This document shows, in pieces, positions 36,000 through 46,717 of a stretch of DNA of 64,000 nucleotides. The notes beneath the pieces were generated by a model. That model did not search any database, was not told where the DNA came from, and saw only the letters and a list, made by a program, of their open reading frames with translations. How positions within the stretch are numbered: position 1 is the stretch's first letter; each line of letters starts with the position of its first letter. A program made the position numbers and the translations under genes. The stretch comes from Pseudarthrobacter sp. L1SW (GTDB lineage: Bacteria > Actinomycetota > Actinomycetes > Actinomycetales > Micrococcaceae), in the NCBI RefSeq assembly GCF_020809045.1, contig NZ_CP078079.1, forward strand, positions 3,534,001 to 3,598,000, given 5' to 3'.

Positions 36000-36886
36000 C
36001 AGGTGTCCTTTCCTGGCCGCCAGATGGTGGCCACCGCGAAGAACGCGACGGCGAGCATGGCCAGCAGGTAGATGGTGCCCATGGCGCTTGCCAGGCCGGG
36101 ATCGCCGAAGCGGATCATGGTGCGGTAGATCAGCAGGCTCATGGTTTCCGAGGCGGACTGCGGGCCGCCATTGGTTTGGATCAGGATGGTGTCAAAGGCC
36201 CGGGCGGCGTCGATGCCGCGCACTACCAGGGCCACGGCGATGACGGGCCGGAGCAGCGGGAGGATGATCCGGAACAGCATGGCCGGGGCCCTCGCACCGT
36301 CAAGCCGCGCGGCCTCGATGAGGTCCCCCGGGATGTTCTGCAGCCCGGCGAAGAGGACCAGGCACATGAACGAGGTGGTCAGCCAGATGTCCGGGATGGC
36401 CACGGAGAACAAGACAATGTTCGGGTCCGAGAGCCAGCCGACCTGGTTGGGGTTGGAGAGGATGCCGGCCTGGTGCAGGAGGGTCCCGATGAGGCCGAAG
36501 TTGTCGATCATCAGGAACTTCCAGAGGAGGCCCGCCACGATCGGCGCGATCATCAGGGGATACATAAACACCGTACGCCAGATCTGGGAGCTTCTTCCCA
36601 GGCTGGTGAAGAGCAGCGCCATGCCCAGGCCAAGGGCGAATTCGAGCGTGACCACGATCAGGGTGTAGGCCAGGGTCCGCCAGCCGGCACCTGTGAAGGC
36701 TTCCGAGGCGAAGGCCCGGAAATAGTTATCCAGGCCCACGAAGTCGCGGGGACCGCCTGCGATCGGTGAGATCTTGAAGAAGCTGTCCGCCACCAGGCGG
36801 AACAGCGGGAAGGCGACAAATACTGCCAGGAACAGCGCCGCTGGTGCCATCAGGAACAATGCGAAGCGGCGATCGGAGATACGCAC
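35999..36886 (-). CDS. Carbohydrate ABC transporter permease (MalF type)
   Basis: A 295-aa permease with six spans (LFLMAPAALFLAVFVAFPLF first) and EAA motif NIPGDLIEAARLDGARAPAMLFRIILPLL. The frame stays open to an ATG at 36934, but that start falls inside a strong intergenic hairpin. GTG 36886 has GGAAGAG upstream and begins right before RISDRRFALFLMAP, so it is chosen. It pairs with the MalG-type permease, which it overlaps by one base. Confidence 0.88.
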   Translation of the reverse strand: MRISDRRFALFLMAPAALFLAVFVAFPLFRLVADSFFKISPIAGGPRDFVGLDNYFRAFASEAFTGAGWRTLAYTLIVVTLEFALGLGMALLFTSLGRSSQIWRTVFMYPLMIAPIVAGLLWKFLMIDNFGLIGTLLHQAGILSNPNQVGWLSDPNIVLFSVAIPDIWLTTSFMCLVLFAGLQNIPGDLIEAARLDGARAPAMLFRIILPLLRPVIAVALVVRGIDAARAFDTILIQTNGGPQSASETMSLLIYRTMIRFGDPGLASAMGTIYLLAMLAVAFFAVATIWRPGKDT

Positions 36887-36914
36887 GGTTTTCTCTTCCG
36901 CTGGTAGGGGCCGC

Positions 36915-36957
36915 GGCCGGCACCGGAGGTGCAATGCCTCACCGGCTGGTGCCGGCC
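36915..36957 (-). other. Intergenic mRNA hairpin between binding protein and permease genes
   Basis: Perfect 10-base arms ggccggcacc (36915-36924) and its complement (36948-36957) between the binding-protein stop (36967) and the permease start (36886). Such hairpins commonly stabilise the upstream transcript or stop part of the polymerases, giving more binding protein than permease. Confidence 0.55.
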
Positions 36958-36966
36958 ACGGAGGTG

Positions 36967-38244
36967 CTACTTGATGAGGTCCTCGATCTGCTTCTTGGCC
37001 TCAGTGAGGAGGGTGGCGGAGTCACCGCCGGCCACGGCTTTCTGCAGCATGGGGACCAGGACGGTGTCCACGATCTGCTGCCACTTTTCGGTGGCCGGGC
37101 GGGTGGCGGTGGCCTCGCCGTTGAGGGTTTCGATCAGCGGACCGAAGCTCTCGTAGCCTTCCTTGTCCTGGTACTTCTCGAAGGCGGAGATGCGGGAGGC
37201 CAGGCCAAGGCTGGATTCGACGCCCAGGCTGTTGTGGTCGTAGGCGCACTGGACGAACTTCTTGGCCGCCTCGGTGTTCTTGGTGGTCTTCGGAACCGTG
37301 AGGTACCAGGGGCCGGGGACGCCGCCGATGCCGGCCGAACCCGCGATCATGGGGGCGGTTCCCACCTTGCCCGCCACCGGGGAGTCCTTGGGGATCTGCC
37401 GGTAGGCGTGGGCCCAGAAGCGGGTCATGGCGGTCTGGCCCTGGTTGAAGAGGTTTTGCGCGGCGGCCCAGTCCACCTGTGCTGCGCCGGACGGGGCGGA
37501 CTTGGTGAGGCTGACGTAGAAGTCCAGCGCTTCCTTGTGGGCCGCGTTGTCGATGACTACCTTGTCGCCGTCCAGGACCATGGGCGAGCCGGCCTGCAGG
37601 ACGTGGGCCAGCCATTCGGTTTCCACCCCGCCCTTCACGTCCGTGCCGTACATGCCGTCCTTGGTGAAGAACTCGGAGATGTCCTGGTACTGCTTCCAGG
37701 TTGTGGGGGCCGCCAGTTCGTAGCCGTACTTGGCCTGGAAGTCCGCCTTGTTCTTGGCGTCCTCGAACAGGTCCTTGCGGTAGAGGATGATCTCGGCGTT
37801 GGTCCACGCGGGCAGGCCGATGAAGTGGCCGTCCACGTTTGCTTCCTTGACCAGGGCCGGGAAGATGTCCTTCTTGGCCTCGTCCGTGAAGATTTCGTCG
37901 ATCGGCTGCAGGGCGTCCTTGAAGCTTGGCAGCCACACAGAGTCCAGTGCCGCGACGTCGAACGAGACGTTGCCGGACGAGAATTCGCTGGAGAGGCGGT
38001 TGAACATGCCGTCGTAAGGCAGTTCAACGAAGTTCACGTCGACTCCGGCGTCCTTTTTGCATTGCTCGGCGACGCCGGTCAGTTCGGCGTGGCCGCCGGC
38101 CTCGACCAGGACGTTGACGGTGCTGGTGCCGGCGCTACCCGTGGTGGACGGGCCCCCTGCGCCGCACGCTGTTGCGGCCAGTGCGACGGCGGTGCAGATG
38201 CCGCCGATGGTGGCGAACCTTGTGATGGTCTTTCGAGTGGACAT
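36967..38244 (-). CDS. Carbohydrate ABC transporter substrate-binding lipoprotein
   Basis: A 425-aa SBP_bac_1-type sugar-binding protein. The signal peptide ends in AATAC with lipidated Cys27, followed by a Gly/Ser/Thr linker. Binding-protein marks: NVSFDVAALDSVWLPSFKDALQPIDE, FIGLPAWTNAEIILYRKDLFED, TTWKQYQDISEFF, and MTRFWAHAYRQIP. The open frame reaches 38328, but ATG 38244 starts the signal peptide. It is first in the operon, behind the 38302-38318 operator, and probably binds a fructose disaccharide or difructose anhydride. Confidence 0.92.
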   Translation of the reverse strand: MSTRKTITRFATIGGICTAVALAATACGAGGPSTTGSAGTSTVNVLVEAGGHAELTGVAEQCKKDAGVDVNFVELPYDGMFNRLSSEFSSGNVSFDVAALDSVWLPSFKDALQPIDEIFTDEAKKDIFPALVKEANVDGHFIGLPAWTNAEIILYRKDLFEDAKNKADFQAKYGYELAAPTTWKQYQDISEFFTKDGMYGTDVKGGVETEWLAHVLQAGSPMVLDGDKVVIDNAAHKEALDFYVSLTKSAPSGAAQVDWAAAQNLFNQGQTAMTRFWAHAYRQIPKDSPVAGKVGTAPMIAGSAGIGGVPGPWYLTVPKTTKNTEAAKKFVQCAYDHNSLGVESSLGLASRISAFEKYQDKEGYESFGPLIETLNGEATATRPATEKWQQIVDTVLVPMLQKAVAGGDSATLLTEAKKQIEDLIK

Positions 38245-38301
38245 CGCTGTCGACTCACTTTCTCTCGAACGGAAATGGCGAGACGGTATCGGGGTGAAAA
38301 A

Positions 38302-38318
38302 TCGTTTTGCTAAAACGA
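38302..38318. promoter_or_regulatory. LacI-type operator upstream of the fructan operon
   Basis: tcgttttgctaaaacga has perfect 7-base arms and a 3-base spacer and lies 58-74 bases upstream of the binding-protein start (38244, minus). Its size and symmetry fit a LacI/GalR operator, presumably for the regulator at 33928-34980. It is also about 210 bases upstream of katG. Confidence 0.6.
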
Positions 38319-38336
38319 CTTGGCACAAAGATATGA

Positions 38337-40823
<2,487 letters not shown>

Positions 40824-40840
40824 CCCCCGCGTATTGACGT

Positions 40841-40874
40841 GTCAGGCCCGGCTGCAGTTGCAGCCGGGCCTGAC
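40841..40874. terminator. Bidirectional terminator between katG and the 41861-40896 gene
   Basis: Sixteen-base perfect arms (40841-40856 and 40859-40874, gtcaggcccggctgca and its complement) 18 bases past the katG stop and 22 bases from the convergent gene. Confidence 0.8.
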
Positions 40875-40895
40875 CTTCGTCGCAAGGGCCGTGGC

Positions 40896-41861
40896 CTACA
40901 GCCCCGGCGCCTGGCCAAGCTCCGCACGCAGCTGCGAAAGCCGGGCGTAGGCGTTGTCCCGGTACGCGAGGAGGGCATCCTTTTCGGCGGGATCGATGTC
41001 CAGGAAGCCGTGTCCGCTCTTGAGCCCGATGTTGCCTTCTCTAACGGTGGCGGCAAGGGCCTCCGGGGCGGCAAACCGTTCACCGTATGCCTTCTCAAGG
41101 GTGCGGTATGCGGATTCATACACGTCCAGCCCCGCCATGTCGCCGATGGCGAAGGGGCCGAACAGGGCCAGGCGGAATCCGAACGTGTTGCTCACCACCG
41201 CGTCGATCTGGTCCGGCGTAGCCACGCCCTCTTCAACAATCCGGGCAGCTTCCTTGTACAGGGCGAACTGAAGCCTGTTCGCCACGAACCCCGGAGTGTC
41301 CGCCACCCTGGCCGGTGTCTTGCCCAGGCTGCGGATGAGCTCCTCGGCGCGGGCGAGGACGGACGGGTCGGTGTCCTCGCCGGGGATGAGTTCGACGCCG
41401 GGGATGAACGGGGCGGGATTCATCCAGTGGACGCCCAGGAACCGCTCCGGGCCGGTCACGGACGCGGCCAGTTCACTGATGGGGATGGCGGAGGTGTTCG
41501 TTCCGATAATCGCGTGGGACGGCGCGGCGGCCGACACCCTCCGGAGGATCGCGGCTTTCAGGTCCGGCTTTTCCGGGACTGCTTCAGCGATGTAGTCCGC
41601 AGCCGCGACGGCTTCCTCGATGCTTGCGGCCGCCACGAGGTTCCCCTCGATGGTTTTCGCGGCGCCCTCGGGCAGGAGCCTCTGGGCCTCAAATCCCTTG
41701 GCCTGCTGCACAAGCCGCACGCGGGCACCTTCTGCTGTTTCGCCGTCGACGTCTCCCAGCATGACTTTGTAGCCGTGCAGGGCCAGCACCTGGGCAATTC
41801 CGCCGCCCATGTATCCGGACCCGACGACGGCGGCGGTTGAAATGGTGTCTTTGATGGTCAT
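40896..41861 (-). CDS. 3-hydroxyacyl-CoA dehydrogenase family protein
   Basis: A 321-aa NAD-dependent dehydrogenase of the 3-hydroxyacyl-CoA family: Rossmann motif VVGSGYMGGGIAQVLALHGY, AEAVPEKPDLKAAILRR, SNTSA-type GTNTSAIPISEL, catalytic His in GVHWMNPAPFIPGVELIPG, and the helical dimer domain DTPGFVANRLQFALYKEAARIVEEG. Length and build equal both short hydroxybutyryl-CoA dehydrogenases and gulonate 3-dehydrogenase/carnitine dehydrogenase relatives. Beside a LacI-controlled HisD paralogue and SDR, a hydroxy-acid substrate is as likely as a CoA thioester. AGGAGC precedes ATG 41861. Confidence 0.88.
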   Translation of the reverse strand: MTIKDTISTAAVVGSGYMGGGIAQVLALHGYKVMLGDVDGETAEGARVRLVQQAKGFEAQRLLPEGAAKTIEGNLVAAASIEEAVAAADYIAEAVPEKPDLKAAILRRVSAAAPSHAIIGTNTSAIPISELAASVTGPERFLGVHWMNPAPFIPGVELIPGEDTDPSVLARAEELIRSLGKTPARVADTPGFVANRLQFALYKEAARIVEEGVATPDQIDAVVSNTFGFRLALFGPFAIGDMAGLDVYESAYRTLEKAYGERFAAPEALAATVREGNIGLKSGHGFLDIDPAEKDALLAYRDNAYARLSQLRAELGQAPGL

Positions 41862-41913
41862 GAACGTGCTCCTCGGAAATGCTTTCTGGGGCGGCGGAAC
41901 GCAGGGCGGGCCG

Positions 41914-42660
41914 TCAGCGGATGGTGTAGCCGCCGTCGATGGCCAAAGTGTGTCCCGTGATCAGTGAAGCGGCATCGCTGAGGAGGAACGCCACAGCCCC
42001 GGCGATGTCCTCCGGTTCGCCGAAGCGGCCGATGGGGATCCTGGACAACAGCTCGGCGGCCCAGTCGGGGCGGCTGAGGGTTGAAGCGGTCAATTCCGTG
42101 CGTACGAAGGTGGGTGCCACCGCGTTGACGCGGATTCCGGACCGGGCCCATTCCAGGGCCAGGATCTTGGTGAGGTGGATCAGGCCGGCCTTGCTGGTGC
42201 CATAGGCGGCGCGTTCCTCGATTCCGACGATTCCTGCCTGCGATGCGACATTGACGACCGCCCCCTGCGTTCCGGCCTTTATCCACTGCCGGGCCAGCGC
42301 GGTGGTCAGGAAAAAGCTGCCTTTGAGATTGGTGTCAAAGACGGTGTCCCAGTCTTCCACCGTCAGTTCGAGCGCCGGTTTGGGCACGTTGACGCCGGCG
42401 TTGTTGACGAGCAGGTCGATGCCGCCGCTTTCCTGCATCAAGTCATCGGCGAATTGCAGTATTTGGGTGGGTTCCGTGATGTCAACGGGAAAGGCAGGGG
42501 TCCCGTAGCGTTCGGTGATGAGGCGTGCGCTTTCGGCATCCCGGCTGGTTCCGTAGACAGTCGCGCCGGACTCGGCAAGGCCATCGGCGATGGCCTTGCC
42601 GAGTCCGCGGGCTGCTCCGGTGACCAGTGCTTTCTTGCCGTCCAGGCGGAAGTCAGGCAC
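41914..42660 (-). CDS. SDR family NAD(P)-dependent oxidoreductase
   Basis: A 248-aa classical short-chain dehydrogenase: cofactor motif TGAARGLGKAIADGLAESG, NNAGVNVPKP, active-site Ser in VASQAG, Tyr-x3-Lys in AAYGTSKAGLI, and ITGHTLAIDGGYTIR at the end. GTG 42660 with AGGAAT upstream lies 9 bases after the HisD paralogue stop. It probably oxidises or reduces a polyol or hydroxy acid in the same pathway; the substrate cannot be read from sequence. Confidence 0.9.
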   Translation of the reverse strand: MPDFRLDGKKALVTGAARGLGKAIADGLAESGATVYGTSRDAESARLITERYGTPAFPVDITEPTQILQFADDLMQESGGIDLLVNNAGVNVPKPALELTVEDWDTVFDTNLKGSFFLTTALARQWIKAGTQGAVVNVASQAGIVGIEERAAYGTSKAGLIHLTKILALEWARSGIRVNAVAPTFVRTELTASTLSRPDWAAELLSRIPIGRFGEPEDIAGAVAFLLSDAASLITGHTLAIDGGYTIR

Positions 42661-42669
42661 CGGTTATTC

Positions 42670-44016
42670 CTAGTTGTCGAAGGTGTGGTCCGACCAGGGC
42701 AGGGTGGTGCCGCGGTACTTCGCCGCACGGACGTCGCCGGACCGCGCATGCCCTTCGAACCGTTCCACGCGGGAAGCGCGTCCGCAGAGCTCGCCGAAGA
42801 AGGCGCTGGATTCGGTGTTGGTCACTTCCTGGTAGGTGACGGTGCGCAGGTACTTGCCGACCCAGAGGCCGCCCGTGTAGCGCGCCGCGCCGCGGGTGGG
42901 CAGCACATGGTTGGTGCCGATGACCTTGTCTCCATAGGAGACGCAGGTTCCTTCGCCCAGGAACAGTGCACCGTAGTCGTGCATCTTCTCCAGCGCTTCA
43001 CGAGGGTTCTCGGTGAGGATCTGTACGTGCTCGTAGGCGTACTCGTCCGCCAGGACATAGGCGTCGTCGAGGGTTTCAACAACGTGGACTGCGCCCCAGT
43101 CGCGCCATGCCGCACCTGCGTAGTCCCGCGTGGGCATGTCCACCAGGATTGTGTCGATGTGCTCGATGACCTTCCGGCCCAGTTCTTCGCTGGTGGTGAT
43201 CAGGACTGCGGGTGAATCGGGGCCGTGTTCCGCCTGGGAGAGCAGGTCGACGGCGACGATGAACGGGTCTGCGTGCTCGTCGGCAACAATCAGGACTTCG
43301 GTGGGCCCGGCGAAGAGGTCGATGCCCACTTCACCGAAGAGCTGGCGCTTGGCTTCTGCGACGAAGGCGTTGCCCGGTCCGGCCAGCATGTTGACCGGCT
43401 TGATGGTCTCGGTTCCGATCGCGAGGGCCGCGACAGCCTGGATGCCGCCGAGGAGGTAGATCTCGTCGGCGCCGGCCAGGTACATGGCGGCGACAGTGGC
43501 GTCCGGGACTTCGCCCTGGATCAGAGGGGTGCAGGCAGCCACGCGTTCGACGCCGGCAACCTTGGCAGTGACGATGGTCATGTGCGCGCTTGCCAGCAGC
43601 GGGTACTTTCCGCCGGGAATGTAGGCACCGGCAGCCTGGATGGGTACGTTCTTCTGGCCGAGGAACACGCCCGGGAGGGTTTCGATTTCGAAGTCGCTGA
43701 GCGACTCGAGCTGCTTCTGCGCCATGACCCGGACCTGTTCCTGGACAAACTTGATGTCCTCGATGGTCTGCTCGGGAACGCGGGCCACGATTTCCTCCAG
43801 CTGCTCCTTGGTGAGCAGGAAGGACTCCGGGGCGTACTTGTCGAACTTCTCGGAGTATTCGCGAACTGCCGCGTCGCCGCGTTCCCGGATGTCCGCGATA
43901 ACGCCTTCCACTGTGGCGCGGACCTCGGGGGTGCTGCCGCGGTTAACGCTGTTCTGGGCCGGCTCTTTCAACAACACGGAGTTCACGGCCGAGCTGGTTG
44001 CTGTTGTAACGGTCAT
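42670..44016 (-). CDS. Histidinol dehydrogenase paralogue (HisD/HpsN-like), catabolic
   Basis: A 448-aa member of the HisD superfamily, which oxidises a primary alcohol to the acid with two NAD. Marks: IQAAGAYIPGGKYPLLASAHMT, VNMLAGPGNAFVAEAKRQLFG, DLFAGPTEVLIVADEHADP, LLSQAEHGPDSPAVL, and GTNHVLPTRGAARYTGGLWVGKYLRTVTYQEV. The last block differs from biosynthetic HisD and resembles the paralogue group that includes sulfopropanediol 3-dehydrogenase (HpsN). No other his genes are near, and a LacI regulator and transporter are, so histidine synthesis is unlikely. ATG 44016 with GGAAGG is preferred to TTG 44022. Confidence 0.88.
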   Translation of the reverse strand: MTVTTATSSAVNSVLLKEPAQNSVNRGSTPEVRATVEGVIADIRERGDAAVREYSEKFDKYAPESFLLTKEQLEEIVARVPEQTIEDIKFVQEQVRVMAQKQLESLSDFEIETLPGVFLGQKNVPIQAAGAYIPGGKYPLLASAHMTIVTAKVAGVERVAACTPLIQGEVPDATVAAMYLAGADEIYLLGGIQAVAALAIGTETIKPVNMLAGPGNAFVAEAKRQLFGEVGIDLFAGPTEVLIVADEHADPFIVAVDLLSQAEHGPDSPAVLITTSEELGRKVIEHIDTILVDMPTRDYAGAAWRDWGAVHVVETLDDAYVLADEYAYEHVQILTENPREALEKMHDYGALFLGEGTCVSYGDKVIGTNHVLPTRGAARYTGGLWVGKYLRTVTYQEVTNTESSAFFGELCGRASRVERFEGHARSGDVRAAKYRGTTLPWSDHTFDN

Positions 44017-44096
44017 GAGCAATACCTTCCATCTTCATCGATGGGCGACTTATGGAGCGCCCCGGACCAGGCCAGCTGGCCTGCATGTTGAAAGAG

Positions 44097-44155
44097 TGTA
44101 TACGTATACATTTTTCTCCGCAAGACGTTGTATCTGGCAAATGTTTACGTATACA
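44097..44155. promoter_or_regulatory. Pair of palindromic operators in the divergent promoter
   Basis: tgtatacgtataca (44097-44110, perfect palindrome) and tgtttacgtataca (44142-44155, one half-site change) are centred 45 bases apart between the divergent HisD-paralogue and MHS-transporter genes. The central CG and 14-base size suit the LacI-family protein encoded at 45717. Confidence 0.7.
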
Positions 44156-44221
44156 CTCCTTGTCACGAGGTAGCTGATGTGGCTGCCGTCACTGTCCGGT
44201 CGAAGACAAAGGAGTCTCATA

Positions 44222-45574
44222 GTGAGCACCCCCACGACAACCGCAGCGCCACCCGTTATTGATCCGAAGATGCGCCGCAAGGCCCTGGTTTCATCAGTCC
44301 TGGGCAGCTGCATCGAGTGGTACGACTTTTACGTTTACGGCGTCGCCGCCGCCATCATCCTGAACAGCCAGTTCTTCCCCAACGCGAGCCCCTTCGTGGG
44401 CATCCTGCTCTCCTTCAGCACCTACGCCATCGGCTTCGCTGCCCGCCCCATCGGCGGCTTCGTTTTCGCCCACTATGGTGACCGCCTGGGCCGGAAAAAG
44501 ATGCTCATGATGACCCTGGGCCTGATGGGCGGCGGCACCTTCCTCATTGGCTGCCTGCCCAACTTCGCCACCATCGGCATCGCCGCACCGATCCTGCTGG
44601 TGCTCCTGCGGATCGTCCAGGGCATCGGCGTCGGAGGCGAATGGGGCGGAGCGGCGCTCATGGCCACCGAATTCGCTCCGGCGAAGCGCCGGGGCTTCTT
44701 TGGCTCCTGGCCGCAGATCGGCGTGCCCGCAGGAACCCTGCTGGCCAACGGAGCCTTCTACGTCATGGGTTACCTGATCTCACCGGAGGCCTTTACGGCG
44801 TGGGGATGGCGCATCCCGTTCCTCGTATCGATCCTGCTGGTAGTGCTCTCCTTCTACATCCGCAGCAAGGTGGACGAATCCCCCGCGTTTGAGGAAATCA
44901 AGCGCAAGGGCGAGATCGAGAAGATGCCGGTGGTCAAGGTCATCAAGACCCGGCCGCTGACCATCCTCAAGGTCATCATGATGCGCTTCGCCGAAAACGC
45001 GAACTACTACATCTACACAACCTTCCTGCTCGCCTACGGTCCCGCGGTTCTGCTGGAAAAGAACACCATCCTGCTGGCAACCATGATCATGGCCGGCCTG
45101 GGCGTCTTCTCCATCCCGTTCTGGGGCTGGGTGTCAGACCGCTGGGGCCGCCGCTACACGGTCATCGCCGGCGCCGTCACGATGCTCCTCATGGCGTTCC
45201 CCTTCTTCTGGGCCGTCCAGACCGGTGACTTCTTTATGGTCCTGCTCGTCCTGATCCTGACCTGCAACGTGGGCCGCGACCTCTGCTACTCCGTGGAACC
45301 GGCCTACTTCACCGAACTCTTCGAGCCCAAGCTCCGCTACTCGGGGGCATCAGTCGGCCCGCAGGTGGCAGCCGTCTTCGCCGGCGGATTCGCTCCGCTG
45401 ATCGCCACCGCGCTGATCGGTCCGGAGTTCGACCGCTACTGGCTGGTCGCCCTGTACATGATTGTCACGTCGATCATCACCATTATTGGCGCTCTCTGGT
45501 CACCTGAAACCGCGCCCCAGGTGCGGCTCCGGAAGGGGCTCAGCCCAGAGCACGATCCCACAACAACCCGCTAG
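44222..45574 (+). CDS. MHS family MFS transporter
   Basis: A 450-aa metabolite:proton symporter with 12 spans. Family marks: SSVLGSCIEWYDFYVYGVAAAII, GFVFAHYGDRLGRKKMLMMTLG, GIGVGGEWGGAALMATEFAP, and WGWVSDRWGRRYT. GTG 44222 has AAAGGAG seven bases upstream, so it is preferred to the open frame from 44177. MHS members carry organic acids, betaines and similar small anions. Divergent from the HisD-paralogue operon and presumably importing its substrate. Confidence 0.92.
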   Translation: MSTPTTTAAPPVIDPKMRRKALVSSVLGSCIEWYDFYVYGVAAAIILNSQFFPNASPFVGILLSFSTYAIGFAARPIGGFVFAHYGDRLGRKKMLMMTLGLMGGGTFLIGCLPNFATIGIAAPILLVLLRIVQGIGVGGEWGGAALMATEFAPAKRRGFFGSWPQIGVPAGTLLANGAFYVMGYLISPEAFTAWGWRIPFLVSILLVVLSFYIRSKVDESPAFEEIKRKGEIEKMPVVKVIKTRPLTILKVIMMRFAENANYYIYTTFLLAYGPAVLLEKNTILLATMIMAGLGVFSIPFWGWVSDRWGRRYTVIAGAVTMLLMAFPFFWAVQTGDFFMVLLVLILTCNVGRDLCYSVEPAYFTELFEPKLRYSGASVGPQVAAVFAGGFAPLIATALIGPEFDRYWLVALYMIVTSIITIIGALWSPETAPQVRLRKGLSPEHDPTTTR

Positions 45575-45589
45575 CCACTTGCACCCAGC

Positions 45590-45628
45590 ACCCTCCGGCA
45601 CCCGGCACCGAGCCGGATGCCGGAGGGT
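45590..45628 (+). terminator. Hairpin after the MHS transporter gene
   Basis: Eleven-base arms accctccggca (45590-45600) and its complement (45618-45628), with an inner ccggc/gccgg pair that lengthens the stem. No T tract follows, so termination may be partial. Confidence 0.45.
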
Positions 45629-45716
45629 ACCGGCAGCCGTGATTGGCTAGTCTGAAAGCCCGCACAATGGCGGAAACCCGCATTAAGGCCGCCAAGAAGG
45701 AAAGAGGACGGATCAG

Positions 45717-46706
45717 ATGGTGACGAGCCGCGACGTCGCAGAACTGGCCGGGGTCTCGCAGGCCACCGTCTCCCGGGTCATGTCCTCGTCCCCGAAACTC
45801 TCCGCTGCCACCAAGGCCCGCGTGCAGGCGGCCATGGAAACCCTGGGCTACGTCCCCCACGCGGGGGCCCAGGCCATGAAAACCAGGCGCACCAACACCA
45901 TCGGTGTTGTGGTTGCAGACCTGAACAACCCCTTCTACTCGGAGGCCCTCGACGAGCTCACCCGCGAACTCGATACGTCCGGCTTCAGGGTGGTCATCTG
46001 GAACGCCGGCGGCGGCAGCCACAAGGATGCCCTGAAGGCCATCAGGGAACACGCCGTGGACGGCGTCATCTTCACAACCGCCACCGAGGACTCAATCGAG
46101 CTGCAGGCGGCCATCGAAAAGAACAGCCCCATCGTCCTGATCAACCGGGTGGTGGAAGGCCTTGACTGCGACCAGGTCACCAGCAGCAACACCGACGGCG
46201 GCGCCGCGGTGGCCGACTACCTGCTGGCCCACGGCAAAACACGGGTGGCTTTCATCGGCGGACCGGAAAACGCGAGCACCACCCGTGACCGTGGCCGGGG
46301 CTTCTTGAACAGGATGGCCGACCAGGGGCAGGCTGTACCCGAACACCTCCGCTTCAACGGCCAGTTTTCCCACGACATCGCGGCACAAATCATGAACAGG
46401 CTGCTCTCACGGTCCGACCGTCCCCAGGCCGTGTTTTGCGCCAACGACCTCATGGCCTTCGGCGCCCTGGACGCCCTGCGCGCCCAGCAGATGACGGCGG
46501 AGCACTGCTGGGTCATCGGCTACGACGACGTCGACATGGCGGCCTGGGATTCCTTCAGCCTCACCACGGTCCGCCAGCCAAGCCGGGAGATGGCGCGCAT
46601 TGGGGCCCGAATGCTGGTCGAACGGATTCTCACCCCCGGCCAGCCAACACGTCAGGTAGTTTTTCCCTGCGAACTGATTGTCCGCGGAAGCGCACGGCAA
46701 CTTTGA
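45717..46706 (+). CDS. LacI family transcriptional regulator
   Basis: A 329-aa LacI/GalR regulator: helix-turn-helix TSRDVAELAGVSQATVSRVMSSS, hinge YVPHAGAQAMKTRRT, then the sugar-binding-type domain (IGVVVADLNNPFYSEALDELTREL, FCANDLMAFGALDALRAQQM, VIGYDDVDMAAWDSFSLTTVRQP). AGAGGAC precedes ATG 45717. It is flanked by the MHS transporter and the aldo/keto reductase on the same strand. The 14-base palindromes at 44097-44155 are its likely targets. Confidence 0.93.
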   Translation: MVTSRDVAELAGVSQATVSRVMSSSPKLSAATKARVQAAMETLGYVPHAGAQAMKTRRTNTIGVVVADLNNPFYSEALDELTRELDTSGFRVVIWNAGGGSHKDALKAIREHAVDGVIFTTATEDSIELQAAIEKNSPIVLINRVVEGLDCDQVTSSNTDGGAAVADYLLAHGKTRVAFIGGPENASTTRDRGRGFLNRMADQGQAVPEHLRFNGQFSHDIAAQIMNRLLSRSDRPQAVFCANDLMAFGALDALRAQQMTAEHCWVIGYDDVDMAAWDSFSLTTVRQPSREMARIGARMLVERILTPGQPTRQVVFPCELIVRGSARQL

Positions 46707-46717
46707 GGACCAGTGCA

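Noticed and set aside
36844..38313. A 489-residue plus-strand frame, and a 543-residue minus-strand frame at 38310-39941
   Set aside because: They lie opposite the sugar-binding protein and katG respectively, whose identities are firm.
42670..44016. HisD as a histidine biosynthesis gene
   Set aside because: No other his genes are nearby, the C-terminal block differs from biosynthetic HisD, and the setting is a LacI-regulated catabolic cluster.
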